Shown: positions 1 through 9,029 of the stretch, in pieces
Layout: each line of letters starts with the position of its first letter
Numbering within the stretch: position 1 is the stretch's first letter
DNA from: Hydrangea macrophylla
Lineage: Eukaryota > Streptophyta > Magnoliopsida > Cornales > Hydrangeaceae
Assembly: GCA_033977485.1 (NCBI GenBank)
Contig: CM066989.1
Location: forward strand, 33,705,095-33,769,094
DNA length: 64,000 nt
Direction: 5' to 3'
Program-made: the position numbers and the translations under genes
Notes under the pieces: model-generated
Told to the model about the DNA's origin: nothing
Databases searched by the model: none
What the model saw: only the letters and a program-made list of their open reading frames with translations

Positions 1-180
1 CATATGTAGTCACATTAGATAATAGACATTATAAAAAAGACAACACGATCCATTAAATCTTTTTATGTTCCAGTGATTAATTGATTAACTTGTTGTCGAT
101 GTTGAAATTACATGGGATATTGGGTACCAAAACTTGCAGCTTGCATTCGAGCAAACATAATACAATCTCCCTTTGTTGTT

Positions 181-343
181 TGGGTAATACTTGGGGCACA
201 ACCTTCATACAAATTTCATACAACCTCCCCAAAAGATGTGTCTATCTCTTTCCTGTGTCATTGTGGGGTCCAGTGACATCAAAGGAGAGAGATAGACACA
301 TCTTTTGAGGAGGTTGTATGAAGGTTGTGTCCCAAATATTACT
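181..343. mobile_element. MULE-type foldback MITE
   Basis: A 163-bp element whose two arms pair almost end to end. The left arm reads GTAATACTTGGGGCACAACC and the right arm is its near complement. The arms also share the GATGTGTCTATCTCT block around an unpaired centre of about 30 bp. It is flanked by the 9-bp direct repeat TTTGTTGTT at 172-180 and 344-352. A 9-bp duplication is characteristic of Mutator-like elements, so the class is inferred from that. There is no coding capacity. Confidence 0.8.
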
Positions 344-509
344 TTTGTTGTTATACTCATTTGACTATGTAATTTTGACCAGTGGTGGACCCACAGTGGG
401 GGCGAGCGAAGACAGCCGCCCCCCACTAAACTTTCGAATATATGATAATTTTAAAAATTATGTGGACTTTTATTAATAATTTTTGTTAATTCGGGAGCTT
501 TTTATAAGA

Positions 510-692
510 AGTAATGATATACTTTTCAAATTTCTTTCCCAAAAGTGCTTTCAAAATGATGTGGGAGTAGAATCAGGTTAAATACAATGAGGCCAATTGA
601 TTTTTGATTGAAATTTGTTTACCTCGTCCCACTACTAGGTCATTTGGAAAGCACTTTTGAAATAAAAATTTGGGAATAACATTACTCTTTTG
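510..692. mobile_element. Foldback MITE nested in hAT element
   Basis: Arms of about 50 bp around 511-560 and 635-690 are imperfect inverted repeats, including the shared block CCCAAAAGTGCTTTC and its complement GAAAGCACTTTTG. The ends read GTAATG and CATTAC. It lies within the hAT element. The superfamily is unassigned because the target duplication is not clear. Confidence 0.65.
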
Positions 693-780
693 TAACTTTG
701 ATACGTTTTAATTGACAACTTGTTTCCACTCTTAATTCTATAATATTATATATTGTGTGTGTATATAAGCATATGTTATA

Positions 781-1051
781 CTCCCTCCTTCCCAAATTGC
801 TGGACACTCTTTCTATTTTGGGCTGTCCCAAAATGCTTGTCCATTTTGAAAAGTCAACACACCATATTTTTTATCTTTTCTATTTTGCCATTTCTTTTTC
901 ACAATTCCCACAAATTTTAGTTTATAGGGAAACTAAATTAAGGGTAAAATTGAAAACTAAGAATATTAATGCATGGAAATAGTGTAATAAATGATATTCT
1001 CTTAAAATGTTGAGTTCTCTAAAAGTGCCCAGCAATTTGGGACGGAGGGAG
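781..1051. mobile_element. Stowaway MITE
   Basis: A 271-bp element beginning CTCCCTCCTTCCCAAATTGC and ending with the complement GCAATTTGGGACGGAGGGAG, flanked on both sides by TA (779-780 and 1052-1053). CTCCCTCC ends with TA target sites define plant Stowaway (Tc1/mariner) MITEs. It has no coding capacity and is nested in the hAT element. Confidence 0.93.
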
Positions 1052-1445
1052 TAGATTAGAAAACCAAAATCCAAAATAAAGATCACCTAGAGTCCCCTAG
1101 TGTCACCCAATGCATTTTCTTAAAAAATAAAAATAAGAAAATGTTCTCACGCAAATAAAGTTTGAAGTTTCGCAGAAGCCCTCAAAAGACTCAAAGACCT
1201 CATATTCACCATTAACCTTCTATTGGTCCTGTTTAGCGGAAAAAAAAACCCTCATCTTGCTCATTTTTCGCAAGATTGACAAAAAAAATCACAGAATTTT
1301 CAACCCCCTATATATACACGAAACTTATGAAAAAAATCCCATAAATTATATTATTTCTACAAAAAGAAAATCAGTTAGGGGCGCTGCCCCAAACCCCCGT
1401 AAAATCGCCCGCCCACACTAAGTTAAATTTCTGAGTCTGCCACTG

Positions 1446-1783
1446 ATTTTGACGGTACATCGCTTGCCCACATTTACACTTCTTGTTTCAGTATCTAAGT
1501 CCTCCTGCTCCAATAAGACAAGAAATTTTTCTTTGCAGTAATTTTCATATTGTTGCTGAAAAAAAAATAATAATAAAATAAATAAATAAATAAAACAGTT
1601 TCAGAGATTGAATAACAGTTGTCCATTACTAAATTACTTGCTAAAAACAAGATACCACAACCATACAGAAGATTTGCATAGGCATCCAACTTAATATCAT
1701 GAAGAAAACATATGCCCATATGCCTACAAAATTGGATACATCAATAAATGCACTGCCTAAGGTCAGTGGGGCTGAAAATAGTA
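1446..1783. other. Unassigned AT-rich spacer
   Basis: It holds the right copy of the hAT target duplication at its start and an A/T tract with AAAT/AAT runs near 1558-1596. I see no gene or repeat structure in the rest. Confidence 0.6.
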
Positions 1784-2074
1784 CTCCCTCAGTCCCGTAA
1801 TAAGAGTCTCTTTTGAGAATTCTAACTCATTATGGGAATAACCTTGATTTTGGTGAGATTTTCAACTTTCCACTATTGACCATTTTGAAATTCAAACTTA
1901 TAGTGTCACATGACTCACATCTATAAAAAGAGAGGAAAGAGGTGGAGATATAAAAGGGCAAATTTGGAAAGTGGGTATTAAAGTACTTTGACTTTTTAAA
2001 TTTTAAAGAGGACTCTTAAAATGGGACATCAAAAAATGTCATCAAAGACTTTTAATATGGGACAAAGAGAATAG
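1784..2074. mobile_element. Degenerate Stowaway-like MITE
   Basis: The left end CTCCCTCAGTCCCGTAATAA is preceded by TA (1782-1783). The right end, around AATATGGGACAAAGAGAATAG, is followed by TA. The terminal pairing is imperfect: GGGAC is retained but the GGAGGG block has become AGAGAA. The class follows from end sequence and TA target. The internal sequence is AT-rich and non-coding. Confidence 0.75.
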
Positions 2075-2937
2075 TATTTTCCAAACTCTGATGATCCAGA
2101 ACTTGGAATTCAGGTAAGCAACTGATGAAGATAAAAGATGTATGGCTAAATACAATATACAGATCAATCACAAGTATCACATAGGCAATTTATGTACTAA
2201 CACATGAGAAAGACCACTTGGGTTAAAAGTTCCTGGCAGTAAAGAAAACAAACCAGACAGTAAATTTGTGAACTAAACCTTATTTTAATCAGTTTAAGAA
2301 CACATGACATACTATGAGAAACCAAACTAACGCGATGTTTCACTGAAGAAACTGGATTTCAACTTTTTTTTAGAGATGATGCTTTGAATTGTTGTTACTT
2401 GCAGTCAAAAAAAAAAAAAAAAAACAAAGATTTTGAGTATTAACAGGTAATATAGCATTCAATAAGATGACAATAGCTTCACATTGACTACTCTTCTCAT
2501 GATCATCATATATAATATACCAGTATATATATAACCGAGAGAGAGACTCCGAGAGAGAGAGAGCATACCTACAGTCCACCAGTCGCCGGAGGTGGGGTCG
2601 CTGTCGGCGGGCCGTCCAGTCGCCGGTCGGGTGGAGTTTCAGTCGTGGCCCTAGGTTAGGGGTGATTTGGTTCTGACTGTCCAATTTGGGGGATTTTTTA
2701 TTTGATTTGTGTATCAGTAGAGAGGGTAAGAGTTAGGGGAGTGTGGCTCACAAATTTTTTATTAAAAAATTTGTTTAGACGGGCTTGTTTTTGGAATAAA
2801 TTGTGGAATTGGTTGTGATAGGAGCACTATGGTTTTATATTGTACTTAATTATTATAATAATTTTTTTAAAAAAAATTTCCTGTGTAGATTTTAATGAAA
2901 GTTATTTTTGGAAATTAACCAAAAAAAATTATATAAT
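2075..2937 (-). other. Unassigned spacer with exon-like GC-rich block
   Basis: Mostly AT-rich. A GC-rich block at about 2570-2690 stands out: read on the minus strand it is a CCGGCGACTGG-type leader ending in a good plant splice donor, CTGTAG followed by GTATGC (GT at 2568-2567), then a TC-rich tract and TATATATATA. This resembles a host 5' UTR exon. No downstream exon can be recognised before 1450, so it may be a stranded fragment. A run of about 17 A sits near 2408. Confidence 0.3.
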
Positions 2938-3092
2938 CTCTCCGTTCAAAATAAGTATCCATTTTTATTTTGGACAAAAATATGTGATTGATAATTTGTC
3001 ACCTCAAAAAGTACTAAACATTCACCACAAATTATTGTTTTCTTTAACTGTGTATAACAAAATAGTGGACACTTATTTTAAAACGGAAGTAA
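2938..3092. mobile_element. Stowaway-like MITE
   Basis: The left end CTCTCCGTTCAAAATAAGTA and the right end, around GGACACTTATTTTAAAACGG, are complementary across the CTCCGT...AAATAAGT(G)TCC block that is common in plant mariner-type MITEs. The terminal bases have decayed, so the exact boundary is uncertain by a few bases. Confidence 0.75.
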
Positions 3093-3419
3093 TAACAATT
3101 TAAGAAAATGTACACTAATTTTAGTACATCTAAAAATGAAATATAATACTCACAAAATGAGATAAAAAAAAAAGGGAGCTTCGGCCATAGCCCCCTCAAA
3201 TAAAAATCTTCAAAGCTAAAACACATGCTAGTTTTTTTTATCGCATTAGGCCCTTTTTACACTCAAATTGCTATAACTTTTGTTATACAAGTCTGTTTTT
3301 GGTAAAATTTGATATTTTAAAATCAGCAAAATGAGATCCATCAAACGAGTTCAATATTGACCATGAAATACAGGGACAAAAAAAACTAAACATCAAACAA
3401 ATATGAAAAATTGTATTTT
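3093..3419. other. AT-rich spacer, nothing recognised
   Basis: No supported gene, terminal repeat or regulatory cluster was seen. Confidence 0.6.
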
Positions 3420-3790
3420 TGCGCATACAAATAAAAATTTTTTTTTGAACAGCAAAACGAGTTTTATAAATTGAGCCATAAGGGCCAAGAGAAATACGAA
3501 CACCCCCAACAAGAAACTCTCACAGTAGCCCAAAAACAGAACTGCTTCAACCAGAAGCAAGGAAACAAACAGCCTGAAGTAGCCCAAAGCAAAAGGGGAG
3601 CACGCAGCAAATCAAAAACAAAAATGAATCAGTAGCAATCAAACCAAGATACCAAAAAAGCAAAAAGGCCCCACACCAAAAGCTCCTATATGAGAACTTC
3701 AAACACCCTTTATGTCTCCATCAAAATTGAAACTGAACCTAAAAAAAACCAATCTTCACAGAGCCAAGGAAGTGATCAGAATGACTCTAT
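3420..3790 (-). mobile_element. Probable LINE 3' end fragment
   Basis: On the minus strand the text runs through a T- and G-rich 3'-UTR-like stretch (GGGCTACTGTGAGAG, TTATAAAACTCGTTTTGC) and ends in TTTGCTGTTC followed by a run of A at 3429-3437. Tails of this style are typical of truncated plant L1-type LINEs. No reverse transcriptase domain is present, so the call rests only on tail style and could be wrong. Confidence 0.4.
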
Positions 3791-3869
3791 CTCAGCAACC
3801 AAATTCTGCAGCTTTTGAAGCACTCTAAAAGTGTCAAATAATAAAAACATATTTCTTTCGTACAATTGG

Positions 3870-4760
3870 CACCATAGATGCATAGATTTTTAAAAAATAC
3901 ATGAAATCAAAAAAAAAAAAATCACCCAAAAAATCCAAGAATTTAGAAAGTTATGGTAGTTTAAAGTTAACAGATAATATTATCTGTTAGACACACAGAT
4001 ATAGATAATATTATCTGTAAAACCTCAAAATCAGGCTACAACTTAACTTTTTTTCAGAAAATTTTTACTCCTATTGCGTAGATCTCAAAGAAATACATTA
4101 AATCAAAAAAAAAATCACCCAAAAAGTCTAAGAATTGAGAAAGTTATGGTAGTTTAAAGTTAACAGATAATATTATATGTTCGACACACAGATACAGATA
4201 ATATTACTGTCAAACCTCAAAATCAGGCTACAACTTAACTTTTTTCATAAAATTTCCACACCTATTGCGTAGATCTCAAAGAAATACATTAAATCAAAAA
4301 AAAAATCACCCAAAAAGTCTAAGAATTGAGAAAGTTATGGTAGTTTAAAGTTAACAGATAATATTATCTGTTGGACACACAGATACAGATAATATTACTG
4401 TCAAACCTCAAAATCAGGCTACAACTTAACTTTTTTCATAAAATTTCCACACCTATTGCGTAGATCTCAAAGAAATACATTAAATCAAAAAAAAATCACC
4501 CAAAAAGTCCAAGAATTGAGAAAGTTATGGTGGTTTAAAGTTGACAAATAATATTATCTGTGAACAGATAAAATATTATATATCTGAAAGACAAAAATGA
4601 AAAACGAAATTCTAAATTACTTTTTTTTGTACAACTTTCAAGTCCATTGCGTAGAGCTCAGAAAAATACATGATATCAAAAAAAAATCACCCAAAAAGGC
4701 CAAAAAATGAGTGAGTTATGATGATTTAAAGTTCACAAATAATGTAACATTAGCTGTGCA
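3870..4760. repeat. Tandem repeat, ~191-bp period, about 4.7 copies
   Basis: The block CTATTGCGTAGATCTCAAAG recurs at 4071, 4262 and 4453, with a diverged copy at 4644 and a more diverged one near 3876, giving a 191-bp period. Each unit contains AAATCACCCAAAAA, AAAGTTATGGTAGTTTAAAG, one or two AGATAATATTATCT palindromes, and ACCTCAAAATCAGGCTACAA. The perfect 18-bp palindrome ACAGATAATATTATCTGT is at 3970-3987 and 4354-4371. The outer units are the most diverged, as expected of an array homogenised from the middle. Confidence 0.9.
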
Positions 4761-4929
4761 TGGAGGGGCTGCTCACCAAATACGAAAAGTAGCGAGGGGC
4801 TTTTTACGAAATTGCAAAAAATGTGGGGTTTTGGCTAAAACACTGAATTTTAAGGAGCCTATGACCTAATATCCCAAAAAAAAAAATCGTTTACCGCGTG
4901 TCAAAGACAGTCGATATACACAGCATATT

Positions 4930-5344
4930 GTCACGTCACATCACATCAAAAGAAGCTGTAAAAATCAACTTGGGGGACCCTGCTGAGCTGTTATTTTTGA
5001 CGTGTGGTGCTCAAACTTTCCTTTTATTTATTTATACAGCCTCGAATTATTAACCGGGCCCATCTCATCTGACACACCACGTGTCTCAATCGTTCCTCGA
5101 TACGTGGCACTTTAATTCTGGGGGTATGCGTAATGCACTGGATTTAAAACGACAGTGGAGATTCGAAGGGAACACAAAGATCTGCACCCACGTGTCCATA
5201 TTCTTAACAGGAACGATACTAAGTCAAACTTTGAATGTACTTTTATCAGTGAAATACAGCTGTTTTTTAGTACTCCTCCTTAAAAGAGCACGTGTCAGCT
5301 TCTTATCTTTTAATTATGTCCGTATTGTCCTTGTTCAACACGTG
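4930..5344. promoter_or_regulatory. G-box/ABRE cluster (promoter-like)
   Basis: CACGTGTC occurs at 5078, 5189, 5289 and 5339, always in the same orientation and with unrelated flanks. In addition there are TACGTGGC at 5101, GACGTGTGG near 5000 and GTCACGTCAC near 4931. ACGTGTC/ACGTGGC is the core of abscisic-acid response elements bound by bZIP factors. A TATTTATA motif lies near 5034. No convincing downstream coding exon is present within the window, so the target gene, if any, is unknown or lost. Confidence 0.5.
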
Positions 5345-5408
5345 TCACTTCCAAAGCATGCAAGTTTTGCCTCGTGGATTAAAGAACACAAGAACATTTT
5401 AATCTCTA

Positions 5409-5978
5409 ACGCCCCGTTTGGTAACAATGCAGTTATCAACGAGAAATGATGCTATGCTTACTAAATTTAAGTTTTTTTTTTTTTTTTTATTTATTTATTT
5501 ATTTTTTTTTTATGAATCTATTATAATATATATATATATATTTTTATAAAACTATGCTTATTAAATTTGAATCTCAAATTTTTATTTCCCAAATCAATCG
5601 GGAGGGAGGGGGTTGTAGACTTGCAGGTGGAGACCACGGTCCTTCCAAGATTTTCTGAAGTTATATTTTAATATATATAATTTTTGAAATTTTTATTTAG
5701 ATCGGGTCCCACAAAATTGATATAATTATTATATAACCCCTCAAAAAAATTGGCTAGATTCAAAATAAGAATTTTGTATCTAGTATATATTGGCCTAATT
5801 GTAATCGAATCACCCAAATATTGAAGCAAAATATGCAATATGTTATATTAACCTAATTGTAATCTAGCACATCCTAAATATTTATACCAATAATCTTTCT
5901 ATGCACTTATAATTTGAACCCAACCCATGTTATCAATTTTGAACTATATAGTTAAAATGAAAATGGACCTACCGGGCT
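5409..5978. other. AT-rich intergenic DNA
   Basis: It contains GCCCCGTTTGGTAAC at 5411, a string often seen at plant transposon ends but with no partner found here. There are also T-rich and (TA)n tracts at 5471-5550. Nothing coding is recognised. Confidence 0.5.
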
Positions 5979-6402
5979 AGGGGTGGACACAAGTAGAGCC
6001 GCTCAATAAGGGCTTGAAGCACGGCTCGATAAAGGCTAAGCTCGGCTCGTTCATTTAAACTCGTGAACACAATCGATTAAGGCTCGCGAGCAAGCTCGTT
6101 ACTAGGTTAGATAAAGACCTTGTATAGTGACTTTTATATATATATGTATATATTTATTATAAAATTATATAATTTTACAAAAAATATGACAATTTTCGTA
6201 AATAGGCTTGATAAATGACTGCTTTATCATTAAACTATATAGTTTAAAAGGGCGCGCGAAAAAGTTCGTTACAAAGCTCGTGATCACTTGAAAGCTCGTG
6301 ATCACTTGAAAGCTCGGCTCATTTGAACTCGTGAGCAAGCTTGCGAGCTCGTGAAAAAGCTCATGAACAAGCTCGATTCAGCTCGACTCGTGTCCACCTG
6401 TA
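5979..6402. mobile_element. TIR element with GGTGGACAC ends
   Basis: The left end GGGGTGGACACAAGTAGAGC pairs with the right end, around GCTCGACTCGTGTCCACC. The interior is built of GCTCG/CGAGC blocks, including a direct repeat of AAGCTCGTGATCACTTGA near 6273-6310. There is no reading frame. It is a non-autonomous DNA transposon of uncertain superfamily, and no target duplication was recognised. Confidence 0.65.
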
Positions 6403-6702
6403 TAGGAAATAAAATATAATAAACCCAAAAATAGAAAGGAGCAATTCATAATAGTTCATCAAACTATTCCGGCTGAAAAGCCCAAAGTAGCATAAATTCA
6501 CACATCTAAGATCATCACTAGAGAATAGAAGTATAGAAACAAACTTAACGAAAGTGGGATTTAGCACTTTTGCATAGATTCATAAAGTGATTCTAGAAAT
6601 CGATTCTAAAGTGCATTTTTTTAACTAATTAAGAAGTTTTTTAAGCTCACAATCAACAAAAAAGTGCATTTATTTATTCATACCCAACTAGGGGAGTGTT
6701 TC
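6403..6702. other. Left flank of the retrotransposon nest
   Basis: AT-rich DNA with two AAAGTGCATTT direct repeats (near 6610 and 6660). The five bases before element 1 are GTTTC (6698-6702). The matching right-hand duplication would lie beyond the window. Confidence 0.5.
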
Positions 6703-7179
6703 TGTCACGCCCCAGAACGACAAAAAAAAAAAAAAAAGAAAAATAAATTTCCTTTTTAGATCCAAAGGCAGCAACTGGTGAAGTCACATGATTGTCCACG
6801 CCACGTAGTACTAAGCAACAACAAGTAAAGAGATAACAAGAATGAAATCTAAATTCTGGTTAAAACATAACTTAATGTCAAAAGGTTATTAACTATTATA
6901 CATTAGAGTCTCGAATCAAAATAAACACACAGTGGAAGTACAATTGCCAAGGCAACACATGCCTGATTACAAAAGGTCTGAAAAGCAGTAAAGATAATTA
7001 AACTATAGTCTAGCCTAATCTTCAGTTGGCGTAGAGGTAGTTCTCGGTGTAGTAGTCCTCTTCTGTCTGATCTCCTTCGGGGTAGTCCTTCGCAAGGACA
7101 TCGTTCTGCAGGTCCTTAACTTGTATAGTCATGACCAGGGTGCACTGGAACGTAGAAATTTCCAGCGCCGTCAACGCCG

Positions 7180-7198
7180 TCAGCTTAATGAAAGCTGA
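7180..7198 (-). promoter_or_regulatory. Conserved LTR hairpin
   Basis: TCAGCTT and AAGCTGA pair around a 5-base loop, just after GCCGTCAACGCCG. Element C LTRs carry the same context with a slightly changed stem (51500-51515 and 59662-59677). Conservation between otherwise dissimilar LTRs suggests an RNA-level role such as packaging or 3'-end formation. That role is inference. Confidence 0.5.
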
Positions 7199-8037
7199 GT
7201 GAATTAGATACTAACAGGGTATCAACTATTGAACTTATTAACAGTTAAACACCATTAAATTCAGTGAGGGTAACTACTTCAATCATTCTGATGATCCGAT
7301 TATTAACGTCTTACTCATTTTAAGACCGACGATACATTATGATAGAAGAACAGACTCGACAGTAGTTCACTCTTAATTAAGGATACATCATTGCTCCGTC
7401 CACCGCTTTAAAGAACATATGCATAGTCCACTGCAGGTCATGGATACCACGTCAGTCCATCCCCATCTTTTAAGAACATATGCCCAGTTCACCGCACTAC
7501 ATGGATATAACGCTTTCAGCAATAGTACATTATTCTATTCCACGACCTAGCAACGTCTACCAGAGATCACGGTCCACCGCAGTCGTAGACACCTACGTCT
7601 GTCTATCGCTTTTAAGAACATATGATTAGATCATCTGGCTATCTTAGGGCAAATGGTCCGGTCCACCGCAAGTCATATACACCTTCGTCTGTCTACAGCT
7701 TTTAAGAACATATGATCGACCAAAGCCCGCCCACGCAAGATTCCCAAATCCTAACAAACCTACCTAAGTTCAACTCTAACATCGATACATGACAATCCCA
7801 TTGTGGCCTGACTACTCTGAATGAAATGAATGATAACTCCAAAGGATTCACGACTATAACATTATCTAACATCACAACTATTATCCGTTAATCTCATCGT
7901 TACTATGATCCTACATCGCATTAACTTATCATCACGTCTGTATTACAACAAAATAACATGTTGGGAGTATTGAACAGTATTTAAACAACTAAACTGTTGT
8001 AATATAAACTAAGCAAGAATATCAACATTCTGCAACT

Positions 8038-8275
8038 GCCAATCGATTGGGACAAGGGTTCAATCGATTGGTATAAAAAATAGTAACAATCGATTGGTAA
8101 AAGGTCCAATTGAATGGATCACATGCCAATCAATTGCTAAAATTGGCAATCGATTGGTATAAAAAATAATGTCAATCGATTGGTATCTAAATGGTGGCAA
8201 TCGATTGGGAAAAGTCGCAATCGATTGGTATCTAAATGATGGCAATCGAATGGGAAAAGTCCCAATCGATTGGGA
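8038..8275. repeat. CCAATCGATTGG palindrome array, distal block
   Basis: About eleven copies or near copies of (C)CAATCGATTGG(T/G), spaced roughly 15-30 bp and mostly separated by TA-rich spacers such as TATCTAAATGATGG. The 12-mer core is a perfect palindrome containing CCAAT on both strands. It lies inside the LTR, downstream of the predicted transcription start on the element strand. Confidence 0.9.
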
Positions 8276-8464
8276 CTTCGTCTTCTTCACAGTGAAGACT
8301 GTCCAACATGAAAATACGGGATTACATGATTTCAGCTTCTTCTATCCATTCAAACACGTCTTAACATTAATGAAGTTTTACCAAGTGAGTTTAAAACTCA
8401 CCTTAGGGGTTTAGGGTGTGTTCGGTTGTGTGTATTTGAGCTTGGAAGCTCCAATGGTGGCTCT

Positions 8465-8492
8465 TCTCTCTCTCTCCCCTCTGTCTTATCTG

Positions 8493-8542
<50 letters not shown>

Positions 8543-8570
8543 TCTTCTCTTTTCTTCTTTCTTCTTCTTT
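8465..8570. repeat. (CT)n microsatellite and CTT-rich tract
   Basis: About 24 uninterrupted CT units at 8493-8540, followed by a CTT-rich stretch, within the element 1 LTR. On the element (minus) strand it is a GA repeat just downstream of the predicted TATA box, hence in the 5' leader, where GA/CT tracts are common in plant promoters. Confidence 0.85.
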
Positions 8571-8730
8571 TCCTGATCTTCCTCTTCTTCTTCAATCCAT
8601 CCGAGTGTGTGTGTGAGTGTATAAATATATATATATATATAGGTGTATATATATATAAAACACACACACAAACACTCCCTCTCACTCTTTATTTTCTGTA
8701 AATAGAAAATATGCCCAAAATGGGCTAGTG

Positions 8731-8738
8731 TATATATA
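8731..8738 (-). promoter_or_regulatory. Predicted TATA box of element 1 LTR
   Basis: On the minus strand the context is CCTATATATACACTAGCCC. GCCCAAAATGGGC, a short palindrome, lies about 10-15 bases downstream. The palindrome array at 8796-8930 sits immediately upstream of the TATA box, in enhancer position. Confidence 0.6.
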
Positions 8739-8795
8739 GGATTAAGTGTTCACGTGGCCTTTCCCTAGCCAAGGCAAGAGAATATGCCAAGCTGC

Positions 8796-8930
8796 GGCCA
8801 ATCGATTGGCATAAATGGAAATCGATTGGTATTAGGTATAAATGCTCCAATCGATTGGTAAAAGTGGCAATCGATTGGTATTGGTAATCGATTAGTAACT
8901 TGCCAATCGATTGGTATCCAAATTATACCA
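8796..8930. repeat. CCAATCGATTGG palindrome array, upstream block
   Basis: Six copies or near copies of the same 12-bp palindrome as at 8038-8275, placed directly upstream of the predicted LTR TATA box on the element strand. Copies include the exact CCAATCGATTGG at about 8799, 8850 and 8903. Repeated sites in U3 are typical of transcription factor binding arrays. Confidence 0.85.
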
Positions 8931-9029
8931 AAGGCAATGGAAAACTCATACAAGTATTACAAAGAAGCATATACAGGGTATTACATCATCCACTACTTAT
9001 TAAAGATTTCATCCCCGAAATCTGAAGTA

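Larger units (their letters stand above)
380..1445. mobile_element. Non-autonomous hAT element
   Basis: The element starts CAGTGGTGGACCCA and ends with the imperfect complement (TGAGTCTGCCACTG). It is bounded by a perfect 8-bp direct repeat ATTTTGAC at 372-379 and 1446-1453. Terminal CAGNGG and an 8-bp duplication are the hallmarks of hAT elements. No transposase reading frame is present. Two MITEs (510-692 and 781-1051) are inserted inside, so it is older than both. The GGGGC-rich subterminal blocks near 400 and 1380 resemble the usual subterminal repeats of plant hAT elements. Confidence 0.85.
6703..8984 (-). repeat. Element 1 3' LTR (2282 bp)
   Basis: Bounded on the plus strand by TGTCACGCCCC at 6703 and TATTACA ending 8984. 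On the element strand this is TGTAATACCC...GGGGCGTGACA. The segment 6703-7140 is clearly homologous to 63564-64000. Inside are four diverged copies of a TTTTAAGAACATATG-containing unit (7400-7720), a hairpin at 7180-7198, two arrays of the palindrome CCAATCGATTGG, and a CT microsatellite. Confidence 0.92.

Noticed and set aside
5081..5449. 122-residue frame over the G-box cluster
   Set aside because: It starts at a non-ATG codon inside a CACGTG box, has no domain, and the sequence looks like promoter DNA.
8398..8701. Overlapping frames on both strands rich in RE or SL
   Set aside because: Read-through of the CT microsatellite in the element 1 LTR.
8038..8930. CRISPR-like array of short repeats
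   Set aside because: The repeat unit is a 12-bp palindrome with very short variable spacers in a plant LTR. No cas genes and no prokaryotic context.
6703..8984. Solo LTR
   Set aside because: A partner LTR starts at 63564 and the internal pieces between them rejoin consistently, so this is one of a pair.
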